Shown here: in pieces, positions 1 through 12,185 of the stretch
Layout: every line of letters begins with the position of its first letter
Position numbering within the stretch: position 1 is the stretch's first letter
Source: Toxoplasma gondii ME49
Lineage: Eukaryota; Apicomplexa; Conoidasida; Eucoccidiorida; Sarcocystidae
DNA: 64,000 nt
Direction: 5' to 3'
Assembly: GCF_000006565.2 (NCBI RefSeq)
Contig: NC_031474.1
Span: 434,001-498,000 of the forward strand
Position numbers and translations under genes: made by a program
The notes under the pieces: generated by a model
The model's input: only the letters and a program-made list of their open reading frames with translations
Database searches by the model: none
Told to the model about the DNA's origin: nothing

Positions 1-1056
1 TACCTGGAGCTGTTTGTCGTACTCACCCTCTGTCTCGTAAGTGAGGGCGTTAGCGCAGACCTTGGTCGGAGCGAAGGTCTGAGAAGGACGCAACCAATTT
101 CAGACAGTCTGTCGATGTCCGCTGCACCTGTCGCTGCTGGAGACCTCCTCTGCTTCTGTGCTTGCTACCCATGTGGAAAAAATGGGGCGTTTTGGGCCAG
201 CTCTTCATTTGAATCGAGTGTTCCTCGACTTTTACTCTGTGCAGTTGTCCACGTACCGCTCGGCGATGCGACTCTCCACCCTCGCAGGGGCAATTCGCGA
301 CCCAGCCAATTTCGGAGTCATTTTCCCGTACTACGGCATCAATGGAATCCTCGAGAGCTTTCTTCTCTGCTTCACCATTGTCACCTTCCTTGGAGTGAGG
401 TGAGACCTCCGGGTGTTAACCGGCCAGAGACAAAGAAAGCTTCGGACTCTTGCTTTCGCTTTTCTTTCTACCGTTGTCTGCAGAGTTTCTCCTATTTCAC
501 GTCTGCTCTGGGAGGCTCTCCTGCTCCGTCGATGTCTTCCGTTTCCTTATTTTTTCTGTCCTGCCGCTGCCGTTTTTGCTTCTCTGCACCCGTCGCTTAT
601 GTCTCTTCTCTCTGCTCCTCGCTGCTTCCACCCTTGCTCCTCAAAAGAGACGACGCAGAAACGCAGGACGACAAGCGATCCAAACTCCAAGTGGTGCCGG
701 ACTGTCTCGCTTGTGTTGCGCTTTTCCCCAGATTCGCATACGCAATGTGGGCGACGCTCTACTTTCTCGCGTGGTCTGCTCCCATCGCTATACTCTCAAT
801 GCATTTGTCCGTCAAGCTGATCCGCGAGCCAGAACGCGTCTGGTCGGAGTGGGAGGGTCTCTTGCACATTCTCCCGTTTCTCCTTATCGTCCTCACACTC
901 GTCTCCGCCTACTACGAAGAAAGAAAAAAACGCGTCCTCTTCTGGAATCTCAGAGTACGCCCCGAAACTTTGACCTGAGGCTCTGCACGCACCTCAGAAG
1001 GATTTCATCTCTTGACGTCACAGCATTTTCTTTTCAGCCTGTATACTTTTTTCCTT

Positions 1057-1099
<43 letters not shown>

Positions 1100-4000
1100 G
1101 TTGCCTGCGTGATTCACTTGGTAGCATATAACATGTCACATTGAAGGAAGTTCGTTTTTGCGTGTGAGTGTGGGAGTCTGTGTGCATATACGGTAAAGTG
1201 TTCCTCACACCTATTGTTCGCTTCTTACCGTTTCTGCGTATCTATATTTTTCTGTAGTTTTTGCACTGGATGACACCGTGTTTGTCTCGTTCTCTCACTG
1301 ACTGCTCATTTCGCTTTGTTTCGCCTTCCTGCGAACGCCTTTTCCAGATTTCGGATTCTCGCCTGAAGCTGCTCGAGAAGCAGGTCCAACTCAGGCGCCT
1401 CAAACGTCGTGTGGACACCGGCACTCCCTTAGACTGCATTTTGGGCAATCTCTCAGAGGTAAAGAAACGGCAGAGCGACTTTTTTTGTGGATGCATATGG
1501 CGACGTCACTGTCCAGTGGTTGAGTGCATATGCACTGAATCGGAGAGAAACGCAAGCCGCGGCAAGTGAAGCTCGGCAAATCTATCTTCTCTCTAGCGGC
1601 ATGTCCCAGCGTCCAGCATACTCCAGTTTCTCTTTCTTCACGTTTCTCTGAGTGCTCGCCAATGAGTGGTTTTCTGTCTTTCTACGTGTATCCGTGCATC
1701 TCCAAAACCCCTCTATATATCTACACCTATCTCTATGTGCATCTTCCCCCGTTTCGTGGTTCGGTGTAATTGATAAAGTTGTCGTTTGCGTTTGTGCCTG
1801 TGTGTGTATGTGGGGACTGGTTTTAGGCTTTGGAGGCACTGAAGAGGCCGACGCCATTGAACCGGGAGGAGATTTTCGCGTTGATGCAGGAGACGATAAA
1901 CATGCTGACAACGTCTGAGAATGTGTACCAAGTTCAGGCGGAATATGTCGACAACGTAAGCGTGTTTTGTCATGAAAGAGAGATCGGAGATGTGCATGCG
2001 AACGACGACGAGAGTGTCTCGGCGCGCAGCTTGTTTCCTTTTTCTCTCTAGTCAGAACAAGCGAGAAGACAGACTGACAACGGAGACGGGCTCAAATCCG
2101 TTCTCTGCTAAGGCGACGCCACAAAATCGCGAAGCGGGCATTCAGCATGAAAGCATGCATTCGACGCTTCAGGAGGCTGCGCTTTGCGGTTATGGAGTAA
2201 ATTTACAAAGCCTAATCTCTGCAGGCAAAGACTCTTAAGGCTCTTCTTTCCGCTTTCGGGGGCCGTTTTGGTTGTCCCTGTGTGTGGACCTCGATGCATG
2301 CGCTCTCTGCGCTCTGATGGGGATCCAGTTCTGCGTTTGCGCTTCTCCTTTCCGTAGGACTTCACACGCTCGTTCATTCGCGACCTGCGCATGCACAGTC
2401 GGGAAGCTTCCGACTTTGCCGTCTCGCGACTGAACACTCTCGCCACACGCAGGCGGTCGGTTATCTCAGGGAGAGTGGAAACAACTGTAAGTTCGGCCGT
2501 CTGTGCTTCATTACAGCAGCTCCACGTTCTTGCCTCCGGCAGGCCGCCATGTTCATGCCTACAGATCGAAGACCAGGTGGAATTCGATAGCGAGAGATGA
2601 TGATAGGCAGATAGGTCGACAGTTATGCATCGATGCGACGTGAATATGCAAATATGCAGATGTGCGAGCGTAGTTGCGTCTGGGCAAGGGGTAGAAGAGA
2701 GAAGCGTACCCGTGTGTCTGCGTGCATGCATGGTTGGTCAGATTAGCTGCGCTTGCGGATATTTCAGTTCCAGATTTACTTTTGGTACCTCAGGAAGTTC
2801 TTTACACGTTCTTAAGTTTCGATTCTTGCGGATGTATTTTCTCAGCGTAAAGTGTGCACGTCCTGACAGGCTTCGTAAAAACTGAGGGACCCTCCCTGCG
2901 CCTTTTACGCGTTTTCAGGGGAGCAACCGCGCTGGAGTGCAGACACAACTCATCCCCCGATCTTTCTGTCATTCGAATTCTGTGGTGTCATTCTCTTTAG
3001 CGAACAGAGTTGCTGGAGGAAATTGGAAACTCCTGGGACGTCAACATGTTCATGGTAAGGGAAATTCATAGCTTGCGAACGGGTTGAGGATCACTCCGCG
3101 TCTGGAGTTTCCGCATACAGCGCAACGTGAATGGAGGAGTTCGACCGCGGCCGCGGCTTCAAGCTTCCTGAAACTCTGCCTGGTCTCATACGACGTTGAT
3201 GTGATCACTATGATCAATATATTACAAGCAGACGTCACATCTGCATGAGGACCATTTCTAATTTTTTTGTGAGGAACCCAGACGTAGAAATGAAACCTTT
3301 GTCGTTTTCCGCACGACCATGTCCCATACACTCATGTCCGACACTCTTCCAAGACAGATTTATCGGAAATTGGGCGGGGTTCCACGTGCAGATTGTATAG
3401 TTATAGACCGCGGGTGGGGAAAGTGGAGTTTTCTGCGGTCGCGTGGTTTTTTGCAACCAATTTCGTCATTTCTGCTTGACTGTCAGCCTTCATGTCACTG
3501 TTTTGCACACTTTTGAGGCTTTGGTTTTCCTGATTGGACATACTTTTCTTTGTTTCTGGCGCGCCGACGATTTGACGCAAAGACAAGTTCTGTCTCAAAA
3601 CCTCGCTCTTCTCTCCAAGCTCTCCCGCTTGTCCGTGGCTGTCTTTCTTCAGCTCAGACTGAAGCTTCCCCGACCTCTCGTCGAGGTCGGCTACGTTCTT
3701 CTCTCGCCCTTCGCCTTGTCCCCGGATGCTTGTCTCAACACGCAGTTGCTGCGTAAATTCCTTTGTGAAGTCGATAAAGCGTATCGCAACTGCCCTTACC
3801 ACAACTCCTTACATGGATCTATGGTAAGAGCACACCTACACCAGCCGAGGTATACAAACGTATCCATCTTTGTAAGTCTAAAAGTTTCAGGAGATGTATA
3901 CAGGTGCCCAGAAAGGGAGACGGTGAAGCTTGGGTTGTTTCGGTGTACAATTTTGCCGGCGAGGCTAGCGACAATCATTTTTCATCGCTTCTGTCTTCAC

Positions 4001-5123
4001 TGTGACCTGCTATTTGCGTGATCGAAAACTTGATTTTCCCTTCTCTGTGCTTTTAGGTTTGTCATTTGTCTATCTGCCTCCTCGAGATGCTCCGTCTCCG
4101 AGAGTCGTAAGTTACGAACTCGTTTTGTCTCCTAGTGTTCTTTCTTCGTTCTTCGTGTCAGAGTCTCCCTTTCGACAGTGTCCTCCTCGCATCTTCGCGA
4201 ATCCGTAAGTCACTTTGCCGCTCCATCCACATGTACTTCTCAACTGCCTCTCTTCTCTCTCGCGACTTCCGCTTGAGCATGTCTCTCCGTCTGTCTCTCA
4301 ACCTGTTCACGCAAGAACCGTCCTCTTGCCAAGCGCCCTGGCATGTTTTTCGCTTCCTACACAACGTTCGCAGGCGAAGCGTCTCTGCCTGCGTTCCCAG
4401 GGTTATCCTGAGTCGCCGCGTCCGATTGCACTCACTTTCTTTCGTTCTTCTGGCGATGTTTTGCAGCTTGGGTGACCTAGAGGAGGCAAGCCTGATCATC
4501 GCAGCGCTCTGCCATGACATTGTAAGTTCCTCCGATCTTCGGTCCTGGCCTGGCTCTTTTGCGGTTTGTGATTCTCGTTTTCTCGACGTCTCTTCACTGT
4601 ACCGACTCTGATTTCGCCTAAATCTCTCTCCTGCCGTGTGGGTGTTCTTCGCATGCGTGTGGACGCTCGTGTGAAAAAGCGTCTGCGCGTTTCTGCAGAC
4701 CTGTGCCCAAACCTCCATCCACTTCCTGCATGCAACAGTGGACGATGTGCACTACCTGAACTTTTCTCATTCCTGTCTCGTTGCTGCGTGCCTGTGTGTG
4801 TGTGTGTTTGCCTCTGGCTGGAGGACGACTGGCTTCGAGGTCTCTTCACTCCTTTCATACCTGTCTCCACTTCCGCGCGAGTGATGCTTCTGGGCTTCTC
4901 TGCAGGCGCACCCTGGCAGAAACAACAATTTCATGGTGAACGCTAACACACCTCTCGCTCTCACGTACAACGATATCTCCGTCCTCGAAAACATGCATGC
5001 GTCCCTCACGTTCAAGTTGCTCCTCGAGTAAGATGAGAAAACGAGAAAACAGCGAGACCATGTGTATCTGGCTTACCCACATATATATATATATATTTAT
5101 GTCCCGTATATATCTCATACTCA

Positions 5124-5158
<35 letters not shown>

Positions 5159-6154
5159 TTGGAGACTGTGAGTGGAGATGTCTAGCGTCAGCTGCTGTGT
5201 CAAAAAAGTTGCATACACGCTTCTGCGCGTTTGCAGGTGTGAAAGCTGCTCGTGGCGTCTTGTGGGTGCTTGCGTCTGCCGACGACAGTGCTTGCGTAGT
5301 GATATGTTTCGTTTCCAGATTTGCATGCACACACAGCTCGGCACGTTCACAGAGCGATCATGTATCGCCTTTTCACGGGTCGGCTGCCGTTTCTGTGTTT
5401 CCGCAACGCATGCATCTCTCCGCGTCTGTAGGTGGAGTGTTGATACATTGTGAAATGAGCATCGCTCCTTGTACATACGTACTGCTACGTCGTACGTGTG
5501 GCTCTCAAGAGTGCATGTGCATATGCAGTAGGTATAGACGTCCTCGTGCTTCCGACGTGAGCGATTTGGACGACGATCGATACGCTGGCATATCCATATA
5601 ATCCATATATATATATATATACATGTGCATGAGTGTGTGTTTCAATCAGCCGTCGATTGGGTCTGCTGAACCACCTGCACCGGGAGGCTTACCGCTCTTT
5701 CCGAATGACGGTGATCGAGTTGATTATGTCGACAGACATGAAAACTCATTTTGAGCAGATCGCGAATTTCAGAGTCAGGAGACAGAAAGAGGAGTTTGAC
5801 CCCATCAACAATTACGACGATAGACAGTACGTCTTCTACAGTCTCTCGTTTTTCTTGCAGCTTGGCGTTCCTCCGCCGTCTTTGATTCTGCATCGCGATT
5901 CTGTCGCCCTTCTGATTCTCCGTCTCTCTTTGTTTTGTTTGCGCTGTCTCGCTGGTGTGCCTCTGCACTTCCGTCCTCTCTCTGCATGCATCTTTCCTAG
6001 CGGCGTTGTGAATTCACACGCGGACCTGAGATTCCGTGCATCGAGCCGCACAGCAGCTGGGCTTGCTTCCCGTTTTCTCTTTCCCTCGTCCTTTTATATA
6101 TATATATATGTATATATGTATATATATATATGTATATATATATATGTATATATG

Positions 6155-6186
<32 letters not shown>

Positions 6187-6790
6187 AATACAGGTAGACG
6201 ACGATGTGTCTCGATGTGCGTGGACGGGTTCAACTGTGCGCATTTCCATTCCCCGGTTGCGGTTTTCCAAAGTTGATTTTCATTAGGTAGACACGTGAGT
6301 CTTTAGATCTGCGTCAGACTTTATGCAGGCGTATGCGTCGCTCTTTTTCTGCCTGGCTGTCTTTTTCGCGTGTACATACACCTGCATTATACGTGGACCT
6401 GTGCAGTTTCGCTGGTGTGTGAACTTTTCCGTTTTTCTCCAGGAAAGTGATGTCGATGATTATCAAGTCTGCCGACATCGGCCACGGCACTCTGCCCTGG
6501 GCTGACCACGAACGGTGGTGTAACCTGGTCGTCCAAGAGTTCTATGAACAGGTGCGCATGCATGCGAAGTTCAGTTCACATACATATCGCTGCGAGTCTG
6601 CGGCAAGCAACGCGTCTTCACCGCACGAAAACGCTTACGAGTTCATGCGCTCTTGTGGTATCCGACAGAAGAACACAGACGCGTCAACATAACAGCAAAG
6701 ATGGAAGCGTACATGCATACTATATATATATATATATGTCATTATTCGTGGAGTGCCGGTAGCCTTTTGCGTCGATCCTGGGATAATTGT

Positions 6791-6825
<35 letters not shown>

Positions 6826-7577
6826 AGAGCCCGTCAGGTCACAAGCAAGTTTGTGTCCCGGCAGCAGTATTTTTTTCGTTGTCTGCTCACCGTTCTCGTG
6901 CTCGTTTCCGGCGTCTGGAAGAGCGTTTCAAGGAGTGGTATTCCTGGTATTCCTTCGCTTTTGCAGGGCGACGAGGAAAAGCGACTGGGCCTACCGGTCT
7001 CTTTCTTGTGTGATCGAGACCAGCACGACAGAGAGTTCTTCAAATCTCAAGTTGGTTTCCTCGACTTCGTTGTCAAGGTAAGAAAGCAAATGAGTTTGGA
7101 GGGAAATCAGCATGCGCATTGCCACGCGCAGATGGGGCATGTATACGCACGAAAAGGTAGGCTTAGATAGATGCACATGCATACTTGAAAATATAATATA
7201 CATGTATATATATATATATATGTATACGTACACCTTTGTGTATGCATGCACCAATACATATGTGCATGCGTGCCTGTTTATGGTGATACATACGAGGTTT
7301 GAGAGTGTCGCATACTAGGGTATATGCGTCCTCTTCGATGACGACTCTTCCGGCAACGGGCTACAGACTCTGCGTGGGTTGCGCTTGTTTCTTGTCGATT
7401 CAGCCGCTGTACGAAGAACTCAAAGCTCTGGAGACGCAGTTGAATCTAAACCCTCAGCTGCCAATCGAGAACATTTGTTTGAAAAATCTCCAGGAGAATA
7501 TTTCGGAGTGGAAGAAAAAGAATGAAGAGCGCCGGGCTTCTCTGGAACCGGCTGGTCTAGAAGTTGGAGGAGCGTAA
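1..7577 (+). CDS. 3',5'-cyclic nucleotide phosphodiesterase, membrane-anchored (3' part of gene, partial)
   Basis: It hydrolyses cAMP and/or cGMP. Deduced exons: <1-36, 245-399, 732-954, 1348-1458, 1827-1955, 2358-2486, 3001-3054, 3653-3823, 4057-4106, 4467-4521, 4906-5027, 5650-5826, 6443-6551, 6967-7077, 7404-7577; codon phases agree across every junction and give about 600 residues in the window. The first three exons encode hydrophobic segments ([51 protein letters not shown]), so the enzyme is probably membrane-anchored by its N-terminal half. The catalytic domain shows the class I signatures: HNSLH (3800-3814, proton-donor histidine), CHD (4513 onward) joined to AHPGRNNNF in the next exon (metal-binding HD motif), SADIGH (metal aspartate near 6474), and [10 protein letters not shown] with the purine-clamp glutamine. 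The C-terminal tail is charged and helical. Substrate preference cannot be read from the sequence. The 5' end is missing; the first visible codon frame is inferred. Confidence 0.93.
1057..1099. repeat. (CT)n-(TA)n compound microsatellite in a PDE intron
   Basis: A CT run passes directly into a TA run inside the intron between the exons at 732-954 and 1348-1458. It is typical of the intronic simple repeats in this window and no function is implied. Confidence 0.9.
5080..5156. repeat. Two TA microsatellite blocks in a PDE intron
   Basis: Two long alternating TA runs separated by about 20 bases lie in the 620-bp intron between the HPGR exon and the following catalytic exon. Other short TA blocks in the same gene lie at about 5605-5621, 6720-6737, 6794-6821 and 7199-7222. 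Confidence 0.9.
6095..6187. repeat. TA/TATG microsatellite, about 90 bp
   Basis: An interrupted TA run with regular TATG interruptions, in the PDE intron between exons 5650-5826 and 6443-6551. Confidence 0.9.
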
Positions 7578-9868
7578 CAGAAAAAGAAGTTTTTCGATAG
7601 TTTCGACTGACGAGACGCACGTTCGTCTCCCGTCACACAAGTCGAGAGTAAAGCAGTGCCCTGAGAACGGTTCAGACCCAAGAGAGAAGAGACAGACAGC
7701 CGGATTATCTGTTGAACGGGCGCTTGTGAGTTGCGCATTCGACATGAGAGGCGAGAAGCTGAGATAGAAGTGGAGACAAAGGAAAGGCACATGACTAAGG
7801 ATTCTGCGTCCCAGCGGGATATTTGTTTAATGACATTGTCAAGCATCGCAGTTGGGGCTCGAAAAAAGTATTTCGCATTCATATGCGTTCTTGTCGACCG
7901 ATCTGTCTGTCGCTCGCTGTTGCGCCAGATTCACGCTCGACCTCGGTTTGACCTTCAGAGGCCTGGTGGCGTTTTCGCGTTTCACTGTTTGCTGGTGTCG
8001 GCCTGTCTACGCAGAAACCGGCGCATGCATCCACATCCATCGGTGTCTGTGCATGCGTGAGTGGCGGTGTCGGCGTATGTCAGAGCCCACCTTTCGGGTC
8101 GTTGGCTGACGCGACAGAGTGTGGAACTTGTAAAGTGATGCATGCGTTGTTTGGTGAGAAGCACTGTCCGTGGAGAGATCTATGGGCTGCTGTTGCGGTT
8201 TGTAGCCTGCAAAGGCGCGATTTGAACGTTCGTTCTGTGGCGGCTGCGTCCAAACCGTCCTGCTTTTTTTTCGGTAGGTCTCTCCAGGTTCCAAGCTGCT
8301 CGTGCTGCGACGGGTCGAGTATAGACACCGGCGCTGGAATTATCGATGCGTGCACGCAAGCATCCATCTATCTGTGAGTGTGTGCTTTTCTCGCGGTCGA
8401 CCTCGCCCTCGTATTTGCATCGAATCGCGAAACGGTGTGCGTGATTTTCCGTTTCCTCTTTTTCACCTCTCAGTCCCCCTCCGCATGCAAGGCAGGAGAG
8501 ACGCGGTGGCGTTGCTATGCTAACTGCTGTGGTCTGGGAGACACGTTGGGTTGGAGTTTTCCGAATTCTCGCGCTTGCCGTAGAAAGCCTGACGTCGGAG
8601 GGAAGGCGCAGAAAAGATTCGGCGGCCTTTTGCAGGACACTGGGAATTGCGTCGCGTGAGTGTGTGCCCGGAAGGCAGTGTGGAGACGCGAGTCGAGAGT
8701 CAGTCAACTTTTTTTGCGTCTCTGCACCGCTTGGCAGACGGCGAATGCTTGCAGCGGTGTACGTCAGAGACGCAGATTGAGATGTGCAGGTGCGGAATGG
8801 ACTGTTATGTTCGTGGCGACGCGGAGCGAAACAGAAGGCACCCCCGCGTGTGTGTGACCCTGTGTGACTTGGCGACACTCTCAGAGCAGTCGTTACAGAA
8901 CGGGCTGGAGCGCATTTTGGCGTGCGACAGTCGATCACGATTTACTCTTTGAGCTGTGCCTGTTTGTCGCGCCTCTGTGGTTCAATCGAACGCTCGAGGA
9001 GGCACAGCTAGATGGCGGCTTCTGTGTAGTTTTTGAGGCAGGATGCCCAGGCCACAGTGGTGCGTCGTTCAATCTCCGCGAGGCACAAGAGCCCGACGTG
9101 CCGTCTATAAGCCGGTGTCGGCCTGTGACCTTTGCAGACTTCTGAGTGAGTTTTTCGAGTTGCGAGAGTCGGCGAGGAAAAATGTATGTTGTTCGTCGAT
9201 AGTGGTACAGGTCCAAATCTGCGTTAGACAACGTTCACTTTGTGGAACGGGAACAGGAATTTTGGCAACGTTCTGTTCCTCAGTCGCCTCTTGTCAAGGA
9301 AATTGTCTCTTCATTTCGGTGCCCCTTTTGGGAGACTCTCCGTCGACGTGAGAGAAGACTTTTCTTCTGTGACCCTAAATAGAGTGTGGCCATGGGTCGC
9401 CCTTCTTCTTTTTTCTCGTCTGGCTGCCTCTAGTGAGTACCTCTTTTCTCATGTCTAAGTGAAATGGACAGTGAAGCTACCGCTACCGAGAAGTACGGTT
9501 CTCTTTCGACGCATGAAAGCCTGCACCTGCAATGAATTCGCGGCACATCTGACTTGCCAAGCCTCTCAGGCGCTTCTCACTGCAAACCATGAAGACTCGT
9601 GTCAAAGCCTCTCCCCGCACCACATAAAGGACCAACTCTCGAGCCCAGCATGTGATCCAGCATGTGTTTTTTTTTTCGCACCGCCTCCAAAAATACATCA
9701 ACCTACTTACTTCTCTAGAGATACAGGAAGATGCATAGGTGCATGCAGGCCTTCAAAGGTGTGGATTTCGCATGTGTGTAGGCTTCTCCCAGAAAAGTGG
9801 ATACAGTCCATCTGAGATGCAGAGGGCACCGTCACTGACACCCTCCATCTTGTGTTTGGCAGTGAACG
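7578..9868. other. Intergenic region / PDE 3' untranslated sequence
   Basis: About 2.3 kb following the PDE stop codon. Open frames here are short, in mixed frames, and show no domain or splice-phase logic. The first part is presumably 3' UTR. I see no further gene, RNA or clear regulatory motif. Confidence 0.6.
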
Positions 9869-10236
9869 GATCGCTCGGTGCAAGGTGAACTGCTGCTCTC
9901 TACTGTTGTGTCCATTTGATAGAGTCGTGGATGGTTCACTCTTTTTACAGCCGTTAAAATTCCCCTAACGCTTCTCAGTGAAAATCAAAGACGGACTGTC
10001 TCCGGATGAACGTGACTTCTCGAACCATGGATTCCTAGCGTCTTGCCTCTCTCAATCTGCCTCTCTAATCGGGTCACACACTCACAAAAGTTCCATACAC
10101 CTCTTCAAGGCAAGATACGCACAAGGTGAGAGACACGCGCTTTCACCCATCTATGCGAGGTCCGAAGCTGCATAACTCAAACTGTATAGACAGAGCCATT
10201 CGAGGCCCCAGACATCTGGGTAGGACTTCTGTTATG
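9869..10236 (+). repeat. 368-bp dispersed repeat, copy A (forward)
   Basis: This segment recurs in reverse complement at 30277-30644. By eye the two copies have the same length and about seven mismatches, mostly clustered at the left end, and similarity stops abruptly at both borders. Each copy contains the same 65-codon open frame (copy A 9978-10175), identical in residues, but with no start context, splice logic or family resemblance to support it as a gene. No terminal inverted repeats or target-site duplications are evident. It is probably an uncharacterised interspersed element of the genome; a mitochondrial-fragment origin, common in coccidian nuclei, was considered but no mitochondrial gene was recognised. 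Confidence 0.88.
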
Positions 10237-11427
10237 CGGTGCACAGACAAGCAAGTTCTTTGTGCTTGACAGTAGAGTGCCTAGGATACTAAAGACGACT
10301 CCAGTGACGCGGTGCAGACAAGCGAGGTCCCCATAAGTTTGCTGTATACCACACGATATAAAGTTGTGTTGCGAACGGATTGATTGGTGTTGAATTATCT
10401 GGGTGTAGCAGGAAAAGGCAGCGACTCTCTACACCACAAGCAGCCTTCACAGGGTGGACGGCACTAGTTTTGAGAAGAATGAAATAACCGCGGCCAGAGA
10501 GCAGGAAGAGACGAGGAAGGCCGACGCAGAATCGCATGTGCTTGCAGATGAAAATGCGGAAAAGAGCCTTGAGTGCCTTAGTGCACGTAAAGAGGTTAAC
10601 CCTTCGAGAAGGCAGCAAGACATCGTCAGACAGGCGTAGAGAAAAATCGTGCACAGTTGAAAACATGGGAGAAAAAGTGACAGCAGTACTCTTCGATGCA
10701 AGATTACGAAGGTGGCTTGTCTTCTGGAAGGACAACACAGTGATGTTTACCGAGTTCCAGTCTGAATTATTCAACGCAGTTGACTGCAGTTGGCTTTGCT
10801 ATTCTGTAGAAGAGAACTAAATTCGTCGTACCGTATTGTCGAGGTGTGCTGCGCAAGCGCGCATGCATCGACTTGCACTGAGATCCGGAGACGTGCCTTG
10901 GGGGGCGTCTCTGCACACATTTCTGTCCGGAGAAACTCGCATGTTTCTTAGTTGAAGAAGATCTCCTTCCTCGAAGCTGGGCGATCCTAAAAGGGTAAAA
11001 CGCCGACGGCGAAAAAGGAAAAAGGGGGTGCTTCTGTCGTTTCTCGCCTTCCTGCATGGTCGCTACATACTGCCGCGACTAGCCAGCCGAGAGGGTTGTC
11101 CGGTTTTTCTTCCATTTTCTCAATTCTACTCGTGTTTTTTCTCTCTCAGCCTTGCTGTCTTACTTGCCCTTCCGTTTGCTTCATGTGGTGAGCTTTCTCT
11201 CCCCGCACCGGCCTCCTTTGTTAAATTTCCTTCGCTCCCTCATCGCCCGTGTCTTGCCGCTGTGTGTCTTTCGCCGGTTCACCTGCAACTCTCTACCCCT
11301 CCTCGTCCGTCTTCGCTTCCTTCCTTTCTCTCTTTCTTCTCCTCTCTTTTCCCCATCCTGGAACCTTGCGGGTGGGCTGCGTGTCTCTCCTCTCGGCTTG
11401 CACCTATTCAGACTCGCTCTCGAAAAT
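10237..11427. other. Intergenic region upstream of the DPY19 gene
   Basis: No supported gene. A minus-strand open frame of 161 codons at 10289-10774 overlaps unrelated frames and has no recognisable domain. From about 11030 the + strand is strongly pyrimidine-rich up to the first proposed coding exon, as expected for a coccidian promoter or 5' leader. No discrete promoter element can be assigned. Confidence 0.5.
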
Positions 11428-11819
11428 ATGGCGAAAGTCCGAGTGGACGCTCGCGAGCACTTGGCGCGCGCTTTTGCTTCTGCCTCACCCGTCTCCAACG
11501 CTGAATTTGAACAGACAGCGGACCTGGAAGAGAACGGAGAAAACGACGAGAGCGGCGCCGCCATTGGATTTCCCCGAAAATGCAACGCAACGGCCACCTG
11601 GATCGTCTCCACGCTCATCGGGTCCGCCGGCAAAAACATTGCGCTGGTCACTGAGAGACACTGAGAAGGGCAGACACAGAACTGCGTAGTCGAATGCCTG
11701 AACTCGCCTTTCGCGACCATAGGAACGGAAAAAGGAGAGTCAAAACAGACAAAGGGAACTTGGCAGAAGACGCAGAGAGAGAGAGAAAGAGAGAGAAACA
11801 AAGAGAGAGAGAGAAAGAA

Positions 11820-11850
<31 letters not shown>

Positions 11851-11859
11851 GAAAGAAAG

Positions 11860-11891
<32 letters not shown>

Positions 11892-12130
11892 GCAGATGGG
11901 GGAAAAATGAGACACACTAGACTCAAAGGAGGTGGCGAAAGAAGCTGTGCCCAGTGAGGATGGTCGAATAAAAACTGCCCTCCCTTTTCAGTTGCTGCTT
12001 CTGTCGTGTTTCCTCGTTTGGTCGCAGCCTCTTCTTCCTGTTCGTCCTCCATCGGCGTCATCGCCTTACCTTCGAGTGGCCCTACGAAAAACAACAAATT
12101 TCTGCCTATTCTGAAGTAAGCAGACCCATT

Positions 12131-12185
<55 letters not shown>

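Noticed and set aside
1057..7222. TA repeats as possible CRISPR-like or regulatory arrays
   Set aside because: They are simple dinucleotide runs in introns with no unique spacers; ordinary eukaryotic microsatellites.
9869..10236. Nuclear copy of mitochondrial DNA as origin of the dispersed repeat
   Set aside because: Coccidian nuclei contain many such fragments, but no cob, cox or rRNA-fragment sequence was recognisable here, so the origin is left open.
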